This document shows positions 1-10,545 of a stretch of 32,315 bases of DNA, in pieces. Position 1 is the stretch's first letter; each line of letters starts with the position of its first letter. Source of the DNA: Chloromonas sp. AAM2 (Eukaryota > Chlorophyta > Chlorophyceae > Chlamydomonadales > Chlamydomonadaceae). The notes below the pieces were generated by a model. The model had not been told where the DNA came from, searched no databases, and saw only the letters and a program-made list of their open reading frames with translations. Made by a program: the position numbers and the translations under genes. The stretch is taken from positions 266 to 32,580 of the forward strand of contig QAXH01001529.1 of assembly GCA_004335635.1 (NCBI GenBank), read 5' to 3'.

Positions 1-111
1 TCCGAAACGAGCGGTTTCCGACCCGCACGCAAAAATTAGTCGAGGCTGCAAAATGGAAGGGGATTTCTTTCGACTTACTTCGGCGATGATACGGTATGTA
101 TGGCGGTTACA

Positions 112-151
<40 letters not shown>

Positions 152-1150
152 TAATCAGATACACAGACGCATACATTGGCCTTTGATCCAGCTGCACCCA
201 GCCTGGCAAGCGTGATTTATATCTGGCCTGCCCATCCTGCCCTGACCCTGCCTGAGACTGGGTGAAATGGTCACACCAAGTCTGCTTACCGCCACATGTT
301 TTCCATGCGTTAGAGCAGACTGCACCGCGTCCCATTGCGCCGCAGCCTCCCCCGCTGCCACGGCGGCGTCGGATGACTTGGCTGCGGCTGCTGCGGCCTG
401 TTGGGCCATGGAACCCAGGTTGAAGATCGAGCCGTTGTAACTGAAATCCTGCGACCACGGGAGTGCACATGTGGGTGCGCATGTGAAAGCTGACAGCATA
501 CTGCCCTCGACATGCTACACATGCATGCATGCATGCATGCATGCAAGTAGATGCAGCAAGCTTTGCAAGCGTGGCCCTGGGGAAGCAGACGTGGAATAAA
601 AAGGGATGCCAGCTGGTAGGACAAGTCGTACATTCAGAATTTTGAGTTGATTCAACAGCAATGCGAATCCAACAGCACCTTTAACTTGACGAGAAGGTGG
701 ATGAATGTTAATGTTGAAATGCATAATCACATTTGAAAAGCTCTGACTGGCTACGTAGGGGAGCGTCGCGCCCGCACCCGGGAGAAGTGGTCCGCGTAGG
801 CTGCGGCCTGGCCAGCCGCGATCGCAGCCTTGTGCGCGGCTTCGGTGACCTGCGCTTGGTCCGGCGTGCTGGACTCAGAGGCTGCAGCATTAACCCGTGA
901 ACACAGACCTGCGTGTACAATATTTGACGGGGATTGGCGTCCTGGAAAAAGGTTTTGACAATAGGGTTTGATAAGGTTGCAGTCAAGATCGCAGTCGCTT
1001 TCCTGTGCGCGCGACAGCGCTGGCAGCCTTCTCTTACTCACCAAGACCCGAAAGCCTCCACATGGCAGGTACAGCGCAGCGCAGAGCCATGTGAGTCACA
1101 GACTCCGAAAAGGCAGGACTTTTCAGCGACGAAAGAAGTGTCGGAAGCAT
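1..1150 (-). CDS. Ala-rich, probably organelle-targeted protein, 3' part cut by window edge
   Basis: Not recognised as a known family. Four exons join in phase: 1150-1042, 881-778, 448-290 and 45 to beyond the left edge. Exon 1 starts at ATG 1150 and codes about 36 residues (MLPTLLSSLKSPAFSES, then basic and hydrophobic residues without Asp). That composition suggests a mitochondrial or plastid presequence. It ends at a strong donor (G|GTGAGTAAG). Exons 2 and 3 code Ala-rich, amphipathic helical sequence with two similar stretches, EAAHKAAIAAGQAAAYAD and KSSDAAVAAGEAAAQWD, which looks like an internal repeat. Exon 4 opens after TTTTGCAG and stays in frame to base 1. Phases are 1, 0 and 0 and match at every junction. 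Transit peptide and organelle location are inference. The remainder lies outside the window, so length and function cannot be judged. Confidence 0.6.
115..148. repeat. (TA)n microsatellite
   Basis: Uninterrupted TA dinucleotides in the third intron of the Ala-rich gene. Confidence 0.95.
520..545. repeat. (TGCA)n tetranucleotide run
   Basis: ATGCATGCATGCATGCATGC: self-complementary repeat in the second intron of the Ala-rich gene. Shorter TGCATGCA runs recur across the window. Confidence 0.95.
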
Positions 1151-1401
1151 GACGTAAGCATGCTACTGTAGCACCTGCTGGTCACGGCGCTCAAATTGAA
1201 GTTGTGTTGTTTTGCGCTTCCGAGGCACGCTCTGAGACTCGAGAAGAAGCCCTAGTCACACTTGTCGAGTCATACCTGGGTGGTGACTCACCCACTTTGG
1301 GCTTGGGAGCGTGTGTACAACTTTTGCATGACCTACGCCTAACATTTGCTCCATTACGACTGACTTGGCTCTCGTGCACAACTCCATCTCGTAACCCCAT
1401 C
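1151..1401. promoter_or_regulatory. Divergent promoter region between the Ala-rich gene and the Pro-rich gene
   Basis: About 250 bases separate the minus-strand ATG at 1150 from the proposed plus-strand ATG at 1402. If both models hold, the two genes share a bidirectional promoter. No clear TATA box was seen. The plus-strand frame is open from 1204 onward through this stretch and could instead extend that protein's N-terminus. Confidence 0.3.
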
Positions 1402-3891
1402 ATGCAGCCATACCCACTTCCGCCCCAGGCGCCTGGCGCACAAGGGATTGATCTTTCGGACCCAGAAAACCTTGATATCGCAAAGTCGTTCATAGAGGTG
1501 GGTTTGCGCGAACTCTGCTTGGCCGTGAAAGCTAAAACGTTACAGGACTCTGGAGGTGCTTGTGTAACTGCCGCGTGGCACACACAGTTCTGCATGCATG
1601 AGCTCATGTTTATCCATGATGTCATAAGTAGGCCATGAAGAGGGTGCATGAGGTGATGGCCAGACAAAACAGCAAGGAAACAGCTTCAACCGCTAGCATG
1701 GTTCGGCAAGCTGCCAAAGCCGTGCCTCGCTGTCACAACAAGTCTCATGCATCAGGTCATTGCTACAGGGAATTGTCTGCATGTCGTGGGTCTACACTTG
1801 CCATGTGCATGCTTAAAAGGGAAAGGCTGCACGTGCATGCCTGAGAAGGCATTGCCTGAGAAGGCTGCACGTGCATGCCTGAGAAGGCATTGCCTGAGAA
1901 GGCTGCACGTGCATGCCTGACATATCAAGGATTGCCAGCAAACCGATCAGCACATGGTTTGGTGAAAGGCGTGCATGTGAAGCATTCAGTACATGGATTG
2001 ATGGCGAAGGCATGCACTTGAACCATTTAGCACATGGATTGATGGCGGCGAAGGCATGCATGTGAACTGGTGAGCAAGAATGGACTGCCAGTGTTCTGTG
2101 ATGCAAGCATGGAACCTGACTTTCAACATCAGTCATGTTGTGCAGGTTGTTGCCTCATTTTACTATTACCATTGTATGATCAACATCTTCATGGCATCTA
2201 CTACTCGCTGCGTTGGTTGCAGGTTGGAGAGCCTGAGGGTGGTCTACAAAGCACCACTATTGAATCACCCCAGGTTTGTGCATATGGGTGGGTATGAAGG
2301 TCGCATGGGGTTCAAGGGCTACACCCATGGGGGTGAAAGGCTGCAAGCAGCATGGGGTTGAAAGGCTGCAAGCAGCATGGGGGTGGAAGGCGGCATGCAC
2401 GCGGCATGGGGCATCCAAGCGGCACGGGGCCGGAAGGCTGCATGCAAGCGGACGGCTGCATGCAAGCGGCATGAGGTGGACAGCTGCATGCACTTGACGA
2501 TTGAGGGCATGCTACGCGGGGCAGGGGTAGCAAGTACCGCATGACTGGGGTGGCTATTGTGGCATGAAAGCAGGGCGTTCAGACGGGGTTTGCCTTCAGG
2601 CTTGGTTGTGGCTTGAGGGTCTGTTTTGACGGTGCTCATGTTGCAAGCGTCTTTGGACGCTGTAAGATGAGACAGTCAGGTGTTGTGAGTTTGCAGTAGG
2701 GGCTGTGCGGCTTGCTAGCTGAAAGGCATTGTCCCCTGTTGTGTCAGTTCAAGCAATGCTGCATGGCTGTTTGATACTTGATGCTGATTCCGGACCTGCT
2801 CAACAGACATGCATGCATGCCACTTCAATCCGTCAGAATTGCACGAGGCTTTGAATGTAGCAGAGCTGTACCACCCTGACAAACGTTCCAAAAGCCTTGC
2901 GCAATCACATCGTTTCGGTTAGTACAGAAAAGCTGCCGAAATGTATGAAAAGCCGAGTATAAGAGTGCCATGTGTTTGACCAGTTGAATCCAGAACTAGG
3001 AATTGCCGAGTTACTGTGCCATTCACGCTTGACACCAGGACTAGATATGCAGAGTTGGTTAGGGTGCGTTGCCTTTGCTACTCTTGTGGTCCTTTGTTGA
3101 GTGAAATACAAAACGACGAACGTACATGGATGAGGAAGCGTCCACACTGCCACCCTTGCTCCCTTGTATTGAAGTTTGATTACTAATGCATTGTGATCCA
3201 GAGCTGATGATTGCTCTGATGATGACAATTGTGCAAGCACACCGCTGCAGTAACCTTTGCTATACTTTGTGACCCGTTGCGGCCGCTCCAGGGCTGCCTG
3301 ATGCACTTAGGGCGCCAGGGGGTAGAGTTTACTCCAACTAACGCTCAGGCAAGTACCGTAGTCTCTACCGTAGTCTCATTTGAATATCGTAACACTGACC
3401 TTCGTCAAAGTCAAATTTGGGCTTGTCAAACTAGCAGTACAACATTAACATGGTAAAAGCCACGAGGCTGATCCTGATCAGGCCAAACGACATCAATCCG
3501 TAAACGGTGCAAACGCTTCGAGATGAAATCAAGCCGGTTTGAAGCACGGAAAGCTTGCAAGCATAGCAGTTCATAGCTGCTTTGTACTTGTTGTCAACTG
3601 ACAGGTCGATGAGGGTTTTTATTCAAGAGTCATGATCAGAATGAGAATCATTACAACCATGTACAAGCTTATCTATATCACACCTTTGCCGCACAGGCCG
3701 GAGCCGACACAGAGGCCCCAGCGGACCCGGCGGCAGCCGCACAACCGGACAGCCCCGCTCCTGTTCCCGCCCCGCAACCCATGGTGCCCACCCCGCAGCC
3801 CTCCGCACCCCCGCAGCCAGTAGCTGTCCCGCCCGCACACGGGGCAGGCTATGCACCCTTTGCTGTGAAACCACCGGCACAGGAGCAGTGA
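1402..3891 (+). CDS. Small proline-rich protein (tentative three-exon model)
   Basis: Not recognised. Proposed exons are 1402-1497, 2223-2273 and 3697-3891, all joined in phase 0, giving about 113 residues. The last exon is best supported: after a pyrimidine-rich acceptor ending GCACAG it codes an Ala/Pro-rich tail with PAPVPAPQP and PSAPPQPVAVPPAHG, ending KPPAQEQ and TGA at 3889-3891, unlike background translation here. Exon 1 begins MQPYPLPPQAPGAQG, continues DLSDPENLDIAKSFIE and ends at a GTGGGT donor. Exon 2 (VGEPEGGLQSTTIESPQ) lies between TTGCAG and GTTTGTG signals. Extra exons could lie in the two long introns (725 and 1,423 bases), which contain minisatellites. TGTAA motifs start 538 bases after the stop. 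The upstream frame is open from 1204, so the start is uncertain. Confidence 0.35.
1823..1920. repeat. 38-bp tandem repeat, 2.6 copies
   Basis: Near-perfect units at 1823-1860 and 1861-1898 and a partial unit at 1899-1920. Each contains GCACGTGCATGCCTGAG. It lies in the proposed first intron of the Pro-rich gene. Confidence 0.9.
1945..2068. repeat. Degenerate 40 to 48-bp tandem repeat, about 3 copies
   Basis: Three diverged units share GCACATGGATTGATGGCG and GAAGGCATGCATGTGAA-type segments. The array follows the 38-bp array directly and lies in the same proposed intron. Confidence 0.6.
2320..2490. repeat. Degenerate GGCTGCAAGCAGCATGGGG tandem repeat
   Basis: About six to seven imperfect units of 19 to 27 bases around AAGGCTGCAAGCAGCATGGG, drifting to GCGGCATG and GCTGCATGCAAGCGG. 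The overlapping open frames here are by-products of the repeat. Confidence 0.6.
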
Positions 3892-4219
3892 AGGGGGTCA
3901 ATCGTCATCTGCAAGGCATGGCTCCTTGTCTCAGGCATGCTAGGGCCATGCAGGAGGTCGGAAGGAGCGGGAGGGAGGATTGCTGAAGCTATCATGAAGC
4001 TAACAGGTTGCACTTCAGGTACGGACGAAGCTTACTAATAGGGCAATAAGCACCCCTGAGGTGAGCTGGTGTTCAAAAGCGCTCGAGGCGTCAACCTCAC
4101 AGCCGCCGTCACAGGACGTGGGGCGGGGATGTGTACCTCCCTGACCTGCCCTGAGCAAGAGAAGAGAAGAGAAGAGAGCCTGGAAGTAAGGCAGCACGTT
4201 TCCTCTTCAACGTTTCCTC

Positions 4220-4300
4220 TTGTTGGTCAAGATGGGCCAGGACGGTATCCATTACCGTCTCTTGCATGTCTTGCTAGCATTCGCGCTCAGTGCATGTAGT
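4220..4300. repeat. Dispersed repeat copy A
   Basis: The core TCTTGCTAGCATTCGCGCTC, ending in GTGCATGT, recurs in diverged form at 24070-24105 and 24454-24490. The match to the third copy appears to extend about 30 bases upstream. Probably a remnant of a dispersed element. Confidence 0.55.
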
Positions 4301-4428
4301 GGAGTTAATGGCACAGAACACGGGCAGAAAGCTCCGGCACAATCCGCACTGAGAAGAACAACACACGTCCGGTTCCACGTTTCTGGATTTGTTGCACGGC
4401 TGTCGTGGCCTGCTGGCCCTGGCCCTGC

Positions 4429-4433
4429 TGTAA
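4429..4433 (+). terminator. Candidate TGTAA polyadenylation signal, Pro-rich gene
   Basis: TGTAA 538 bases after the TGA at 3891. Volvocalean algae use this motif in place of AATAAA. A second copy lies at 4484-4488. Confidence 0.3.
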
Positions 4434-5250
4434 ACATTGTATATACTCATCACGTTCTCATGGTTTTTGCCTGGTATTGCTGTTGTAAGGAAATTGCAAA
4501 GACGGGAGAGGTGTGCTGGTTCTCTGCTGGTCATGACTGATGAGTGACGTTTGAAGCCACAGGAGAAATGGTTTTTTGTAAGCCATCGACAAGCTCAAGG
4601 TTATCATTGATGTAAAGGAGTACCGAGACTCGTATTGAATGACTTATTTTTGCCGTGTCATCCCTTATGCTATGCACTTTGACGTGGGATGTCGCGGATG
4701 AGGTTAGGAATGGTGTACTGGGAAATAAGCTTGTTGGCCGAGCATTGGGGTGGTGGTTGAAGGATATGAATGCAGGCGGTGCAAACAGTCAACGAGCCTG
4801 GCTTTATTGTTTGGCCGCCCACTTTTGATCTCAAAACCTGGAAACGTAGCACTGACCTCTGTGAATACGAACGTGGACCCCTGCTGTCTTTTCTGCATAC
4901 GATTGTACACTTTCTGGACTACATACGTTCAGCGATTGAGCATGGGCTGATGATGATGAGAATCAATGGCGATGATGAACATTGGCTGGTGGGTACAGCC
5001 TTGGACACAGGTATGGAATGTGAGCACACAATTATGTATCGCGGTCCTGCGATCAATACACACAAGTGGAGAAGGTTAGCAATGTTATGTCGGTTTCAAA
5101 AACCGTATCGTGAAATCCCCAACTCTTGCTCTTGGATAAGCCCCTTTCAAGGGCTGCACACGCTAGCGTCCATTCATCGTCTGTGAAATCTGAACCAGCT
5201 ACTCAAAGTCTTTGGCTTCTCGCCTGGTGGAACACAAAACCCAGACAACA

Positions 5251-6313
5251 ATGGCCGACCTAGAGGCTGAGTTCAAGGCCGCCACTGATTGGGTGGAGCA
5301 GAACGCCTCATCGCTTTCGGACGCGGTGAAGACGGAGTTCTATGGGCTTTTCAAGCAGGCGACCGTTGGTGACAACAACATCTGTGAGTATTCGATGCAG
5401 CGTTGTTCATCAGCCGGCCAAAGGACATGCATTGGTCCGTCCTAGTGATCTGACCAGCTCAGCTTCTCCTCACCTTCTCCATCATGTCCAGCTAACGGTC
5501 GCTCCATTCCCCGCAGCTCGCCCTGGCATCTTTGATCAGAAGGGCAGGATCAAGTGGGACGCATGGGACGGCAGGAAGGGTAGGTTTGGCTTTACTGACA
5601 GACATCATGTGCGTTTTGTATGGAGGTTAAAAGGCCTGCAAGTCGCTGCCTGTGCATGGAGGTTTGAAGATTTCCTTGCCTTGCTCGGTTTGACGCACCT
5701 GCCACATTGATTAAGTGACAGCCATGCTGCCAGCACACCCTGGTCTGCATGCATCGCTTTCTCGTGGCAGTGTACATGCTCCAGTATGTCAATCTCGATT
5801 CTAGGGTGGCTGTGCAGAGCACGCTGACCATCCATCTTTGACCCGAGGCCCTGCATGTTCCTGTTCTGGCACAGCTTTGACGCTGGCACTAAGTAGGCGC
5901 TTGTCTGAACAAACCGCAGGGATGGGCCAAGAGGACGCCAAGAAGGCATACATCAAGTAAGCAAGCAGCTAATGAATACAACTCACAGAGTGCCCCATCA
6001 GCACTACCTGCTGGTTGTGAACATGCTCATGATGTGAACATGTCGGCATCAGCATCAACAGCAGGTTGACCATTGAGCAAGTAGGAAGCTGTGGGAGAGG
6101 CACACATACAGAGATAAATACATAGGCTACAATCAATTGCCGCCTTGCACCCTGGTTGCCAACTTGCCATCCAGTCTTCGAGCAGTCGAAACCGTGACCA
6201 ATAGCAACACGATTGTCAACTCGCCCCACCAAGCGAGATCTACTACCAATGTTTTGTTGTTCCCAACTCACATGCCTTTCTGCAGGTTGGTGGAGGAGCA
6301 CAAGGCCAAATAA
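5251..6313 (+). CDS. ACBP: Acyl-CoA-binding protein 1 (ACBP), 86 aa
   Basis: Small cytosolic four-helix protein of the ACBP family, which binds long-chain acyl-CoA esters and carries them between synthesis and use. Exons are 5251-5383, 5517-5579, 5920-5956 and 6286-6313; phases 1, 1 and 2 match and give 86 residues, the usual length of about 86-92. Family hallmarks are present: FYGLFKQATVGD (about residues 29-40) with one acyl-CoA-contacting Tyr and the Lys, SRPGIFDQKG, the strongly conserved KWDAWDGRKG (about 58-67), and GQEDAKKAYIKLVEEHKAK at the end, with the C-terminal Tyr kept. The second Tyr of the usual YxxYKQAT motif is Phe. The start context is ACAACAATGG. A related gene follows about 1.3 kb downstream in the same direction. 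Confidence 0.95.
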
Positions 6314-7583
6314 ATTGGTTGCTGGACACATGACTCTGATACGTTTCATGATTTGAGCCACGCCATGGCCAGACCAGTGTACCATAAGTAGGGGCGGCCA
6401 GTTCAGACAGACACGAAATGCTTCATGCACATACAGCTGTTTGTCATGTAGAGGCGTGATTGCACGTGAATGGCTTTTGGTTCTTTTCTTGGCATCTTTG
6501 TATTGTAGCTGAGGCGTGGTGAAAGATGGGCTCGTAGTCTCGCACCCGTGTCTCATGCATGTGGTTGGATGCACGTTGTTATGTCCCACACTCGTAGAAG
6601 GGATTGGAATCTATGACCCACAAGCACCGAGGACCAAATATTCAAGCCTGTCTGGGACGCAAGCATATGGGGCAAGTAGCACATGCAGATAAGTGGCGCA
6701 AGTTGACAAGTTGCTGACGTGCACATCGTTTGACTGTTAAGCAAGTGATGAAGATGGCATAGTCATGTTTGGTTGCTTGTGGTAGGCATGTGGCATCTGT
6801 AGACTGTGCTGTAATCGCCTTTCGCCACGATTGCACCAGCACCAGCCTGAGTGTTGACGTTCTATCCTGCAGGACTGTCTTTGCCTTGCTACTGAAGTCA
6901 CACACTGAGGGTAATCCCAAGCACTCAGTGTGCAGCTGGACCACGCAAGGTGACCTCCGGTGGCAAATCAAGCAGTCTTGTATACCCTGTATTCTCAGCG
7001 TTTTGAGACGAGTGAACTGACGGCCAACAAAGACAGCCTGAACAGTGCATGGGGTGATGTAGGAAAGGCGTTCACATCACTCAGCGAGCGAGCAGGCGAT
7101 TGCAGCCAAATCTAAGGCCGGGCTCAGTATGAACTCAGCTTATCGAGCAGCAAGGCGCGCTGCCCGTGGGATTTTTAAGAGAATTGCATCAAGTGTGAAC
7201 AATGGTGGTTGGGCTCGTGTGTGGCGCGTCGTCTCTTAACCTCGGAATGATGTTGGAAAGGGTGACTCTGATGTTCAAGCTCTTTGCGTTCAACTTGCAT
7301 GCTATTTTCGACGGTTGGGGACAAGGTTCAAGATTCTGCGCAACCATGCAGCACGGCTCAATGCTTCAGCGCGTACAGCAACTCATCTTTTCGCGAATTT
7401 CGCCAGCAACTTTTGCATAACTATTCAGCACCGCCGCGAACGCACGTGCAGTGCCAGCTATTGCCAGTAGAGGCTTGATAACAAAACCTCTCGCAAAGGC
7501 AGCGAGCCTTCAGAGTTCGCCTTTACTTGTTGCTCAGTAATCGGTCTTCACATCGCGCGCATATATCAATAAAACGAGGAGAC
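6314..7583. other. Region between the two ACBP genes
   Basis: Holds the 3' UTR of ACBP1, with a TGTAA at 6809-6813, and the promoter of ACBP2. No further exon was supported; the open frames have no domain and no consistent splice signals. An AT-rich stretch (CATATATCAATAAAA, about 7559-7573) sits just ahead of the ACBP2 ATG. It resembles a TATA box but is too close to the start codon to be assigned confidently. Confidence 0.5.
6809..6813 (+). terminator. Candidate TGTAA polyadenylation signal, ACBP1
   Basis: First clear TGTAA downstream of the ACBP1 stop, about 495 bases away, a normal 3' UTR length for this group. Confidence 0.4.
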
Positions 7584-8846
7584 ATGGCTTCAATGACATT
7601 CGACGAGGGGGTAAGTGATGTCGCAACCCTTGGAACATCGACCGACATATACACATATTTCACGAACCAAATTTGTCATGTTCGCTTCCAGGTGAAGTGG
7701 CTCGACGAGACAGGCAGAAATGTGCTGCCTAATGAAGTCAAACTTACCCTGGTTGGCCTCGCAAAGCAGGGCAAGGAGGGCGATGTCAACACAAGTACGT
7801 TGCACACGCTCTGACGCTGACTGCAGCGTTAGATTTGTCGGGTGAAGAGCCCCATGCATGTCTGAAACCTTCCGCGATGCTTTCGATTTTCTGCCAGATT
7901 CCAGTGTCGCAACCCCATTCAGAGCCGCTTGTCTGAGCACTGCATCATCTGACGTTTGCTTGTGCTTGCTCAACTGCAGCTCGCCCTGGCATGATGGACG
8001 TCAAAGGTCGCATGAAGTGGGACGCATGGAACAGCCGCAAGGGTAAGAACGCGATCTGCACGTCCGCATTGCGTTTGTAGACCCAAAGCTGCAGCCATAT
8101 CTCTGTCGTAGTCCCAAACATGTAACGCCGGTGTTACGGTGAAAACCACTTCAAAAACAACCTCCGAGATTGTGTGGCACAATCGTATGATGTATCGGGC
8201 CTCAGCCTGTGTGCTTTCAGGGCGCAAACGCTTGTATGACTGCATCTGGCTGCAGCTTGTTCATGCTACACATTTGCATGCATTGCAGGCATGAGCCAGG
8301 ACGATGCCAAGGCTGAGTTCCTCAAGTAAGTGTACCTGAACGACCAGAGATGCAGCAAAAATTATATTACCATGGAGAAACTGATTGATTGGTCGCTCAC
8401 TTGCGTGGTTGCATGGAGGAGTGGAAAAGTGGATGTGTTGCCTTTGCTGGCGGTGACCTACAAATGATTCTCGCATGTGTGCAGTCAACTTAGCAGCCAG
8501 TTGTGCACACCGGGTACTTCCAACCTACATGCAATGCCATGGAATCACCCCAAACCTGAAACCATCTGAGTTAATACTACGGCTCAGACAGAGAAAACTA
8601 TGCATTCGGCTTCAAGCCCAAGCATTTGCACCCAGTGCCTAGATGATATGTAAGGGCTATGTATAACCACCTCACTCTGACCTACCTCCATAATCATGCC
8701 CACTGTAGGCACACTGAACTCGGTCTCGGCACCAGTTGTTTGAAGCACTCAGTAACTGATTTGTCTGCCTGAACTGACTGATAATTCTGGTTTTGTGTCC
8801 GTATGGCCTGCCCACATCCAGGGTTCTGGCCCAGAACAAGCCTTGA
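7584..8846 (+). CDS. Acyl-CoA-binding protein 2, divergent paralogue, 84 aa
   Basis: ACBP-family protein in five exons: 7584-7610, 7692-7794, 7980-8042, 8289-8325 and 8822-8846 (phases 0, 1, 1, 2). The last three introns fall at the same positions and phases as in ACBP1, and the two middle exons have identical lengths (63 and 37 bases), so the genes are clearly paralogous. The intron after codon 9 is unique to this copy. KWDAWNSRKG, TRPGMMDVKG and SQDDAKAEFLK mark the family. The ligand region is altered: where ACBP1 has FYGLFKQATVGD this copy has LVGLAKQGKEGD, so both aromatic positions and the ATV segment are replaced, and the C-terminal Tyr is Phe. The fold is probably kept, but acyl-CoA affinity may be reduced or changed. 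The tail is short, ending VLAQNKP. Confidence 0.93.
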
Positions 8847-8973
8847 AGAAGGACCGGACGGCATGCGCCGCGTGTCAACTGTGTCAGCTGAGTAGTTGTG
8901 AAACCGCATATCGCACGGGCAGCCACCCAGGTCAGGAATCATGGTCAAGCGGAAGCAATTGAGCAAAAAAAGA

Positions 8974-9017
8974 TGTTTGCCAAAAAAAAAAAAGGATTGT
9001 CCCAGAACTGGCAAACA
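8974..9017. repeat. Stem-loop around the CCCAGAACTGGCAAAC sequence
   Basis: TGTTTGCCA (8974-8982) and its exact reverse complement TGGCAAACA (9009-9017) flank an A-tract and GGATTGTCCCAGAAC. The right arm belongs to the sequence that also forms the ends of the element at 9470-9898. Confidence 0.6.
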
Positions 9018-9409
9018 CCTTGTTTAGGTTTGATGTAGCAAACAAGCAGCTCCACGGATGTTATGGGTAGTGCAGCTCATGCTGGACAGGTGTTAGTTGT
9101 TGCCGTCGATGTGTGTTTGTTGTTTGTTGCATGGTTTTTGCATCCCTTTCCTGGCCACTCTCACTCTGCCATCCTTTTCATTCGTGCCCCTTCCGAGAAT
9201 TCCTTTCGAAACTCCATGAACAATCACCCACATGCACGCATGCTTTTGCACGAGTTGCCACACTCCCTTCACTGCCTTTTGCATGGCCGTGCATTTTTAT
9301 GGAAGATATCGTCAAGGTGTTTCTGGTGCGAACAGCTGGGTATACTGATGAAGGGCATAGCGGCAGTTGGTTGATGTTATGCTCACGTGATTCTGTTGCA
9401 TGTCCACTG

Positions 9410-9414
9410 TGTAA
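9410..9414 (+). terminator. Candidate TGTAA polyadenylation signal, ACBP2
   Basis: TGTAA 564 bases after the ACBP2 stop, followed at once by an AATAAA (about 9435). No earlier clear TGTAA was found. Confidence 0.35.
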
Positions 9415-9469
9415 CAATTGTTGATTGTGTGCCCAATAAATGTAGACCACCCAGCAACCAAAAAGAAAG

Positions 9470-9898
9470 AAGTTTGCCAGTTCTAGGACAGTTTCACTTG
9501 TGGTAGTGTGACTGGTTGTAATGTGTGTAAAGGTTGTGTGGACCAGTGTCATCTGGCACTAAAATGGTGGTGATGGTTCATGTTGGTCCGGGCGACATCC
9601 TGGCGTAGAGCCACCATCAATCACTGGCGTGTGCACAAGTCGGCTGACGTTGACAACTTACTATTTTCAGTAGTGACGCCTCTTGTAGGCACGGCGCCAC
9701 ATGTCGGCAAATGAAATGGATGGACATCTTGACAAAATTTGTGTCCTTCACGATGTGTCCTTCACGATGAACATACCCAAAACTTCACCGACAACTCAAC
9801 TCGTTCACGCGCACACACAGACACATCAGACCCAACAGAAGAGCATTACCACTGGTTTCAGTGCAGGACGCAAGAAATGTCCCAGAACTGGCAAACTT
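9470..9898. mobile_element. Possible non-autonomous inverted-repeat element, about 430 bp
   Basis: The 21 bases at 9470-9490 and 9878-9898 are inverted copies of each other with a single mismatch (TGTCCCAGAACTGGCAAAC at the right end). Weaker inverted similarity continues outside the arms (CTGGGTGG on the right, its complement on the left), so the true ends may lie further out. No transposase frame and no obvious target-site duplication were seen. A third copy of the arm lies at 8998-9016. Confidence 0.4.
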
Positions 9899-10540
9899 AT
9901 TTTTATGGCCTGGGTGGGTGACTGATGCTTGTATTACCGCCAGCAACCATCGTGTGTCAGTAAAACACTACATGTGTGTGTGTGCACCGCACATGGGGTG
10001 AACAGCGGGGTGAACATTGCCGCTGTTGTTCGATGTGCATCGTTTTGTGGTAGATGGTGCATTGCCACTTCTGGGACAGCAAACCAGGAGAAAGGAACTA
10101 CGATGAGTTACATTCTTTCCCAGGAATTTATCAAAAGCGGCAGATGGGCAGGCTGGCATTGGCAAGACTCAGGACAAAATTTGATTTACACCAGGCAAGC
10201 CATGCACGCTAGCCAGCAACAGACAACAAAAAGGCGAGGCTACAATGGATACATCCCATACCAGCCTGCTCTCTCATACCTCCAAGGCTCGATACCTCCC
10301 AGGGCTTGCAACAGCTTACTTCATGCCTTCCACTGCCTCATTTGCAACATTGTCTAGCACAGTCTTCAGGATCACCATTACATCCTTTTGCATACTGAAA
10401 TTCCGCAGCTTGCAGTGCTGCAGACCTGACAATCAGGCGCTTGGCAGCCACGAGCAGTCATGGAAGATTGTCGCAAAGAAAAGTATGAGCATGCTTTGCA
10501 GCCGCCTACGCCACACTTCAAGCACAGCAGAGCATGATGC

Positions 10541-10545
10541 TTACA
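10541..10545 (-). terminator. Candidate TGTAA polyadenylation signal, F-box/LRR gene
   Basis: TTACA on the plus strand reads TGTAA on the minus strand, 520 bases beyond the F-box/LRR stop. Another lies at 10378-10382. Confidence 0.3.

Larger units (their letters stand above)
3892..5250. other. Intergenic stretch: 3' UTR of Pro-rich gene and 5' region of ACBP1
   Basis: No convincing exon was found. TGTAA motifs at 4429-4433, 4484-4488 and near 4576 and 4611 could end the Pro-rich transcript. A dispersed repeat copy lies at 4261-4297. The longest plus frame (4770-5186) has no recognisable domain and no neighbouring splice signals that extend it. The last few hundred bases must hold the ACBP1 promoter and 5' UTR; no TATA box stands out. 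Confidence 0.5.

Noticed and set aside
1191..1667. 158-codon minus-strand frame
   Set aside because: Lies upstream of the minus-strand Ala-rich gene start, with no splice signal joining it and no domain. The plus strand reads better here.
2826..2990. Plus-strand segment with an HPD motif (AELYHPDKRSK) followed in frame by YRKAAEMYEKPS, resembling a J-domain fragment
   Set aside because: An in-frame TAG separates the two parts, the conserved helices of a J-domain are missing, and no splice pair removes the stop. Probably coincidence or an old fragment.
4770..5186. 138-codon plus-strand frame just before ACBP1
   Set aside because: No domain, not in frame with ACBP1, and it occupies the expected promoter and 5' UTR.
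5969..6589. 206-codon minus-strand frame
   Set aside because: It lies across the last intron, last exon and 3' UTR of ACBP1 on the opposite strand and has no domain or splice context.
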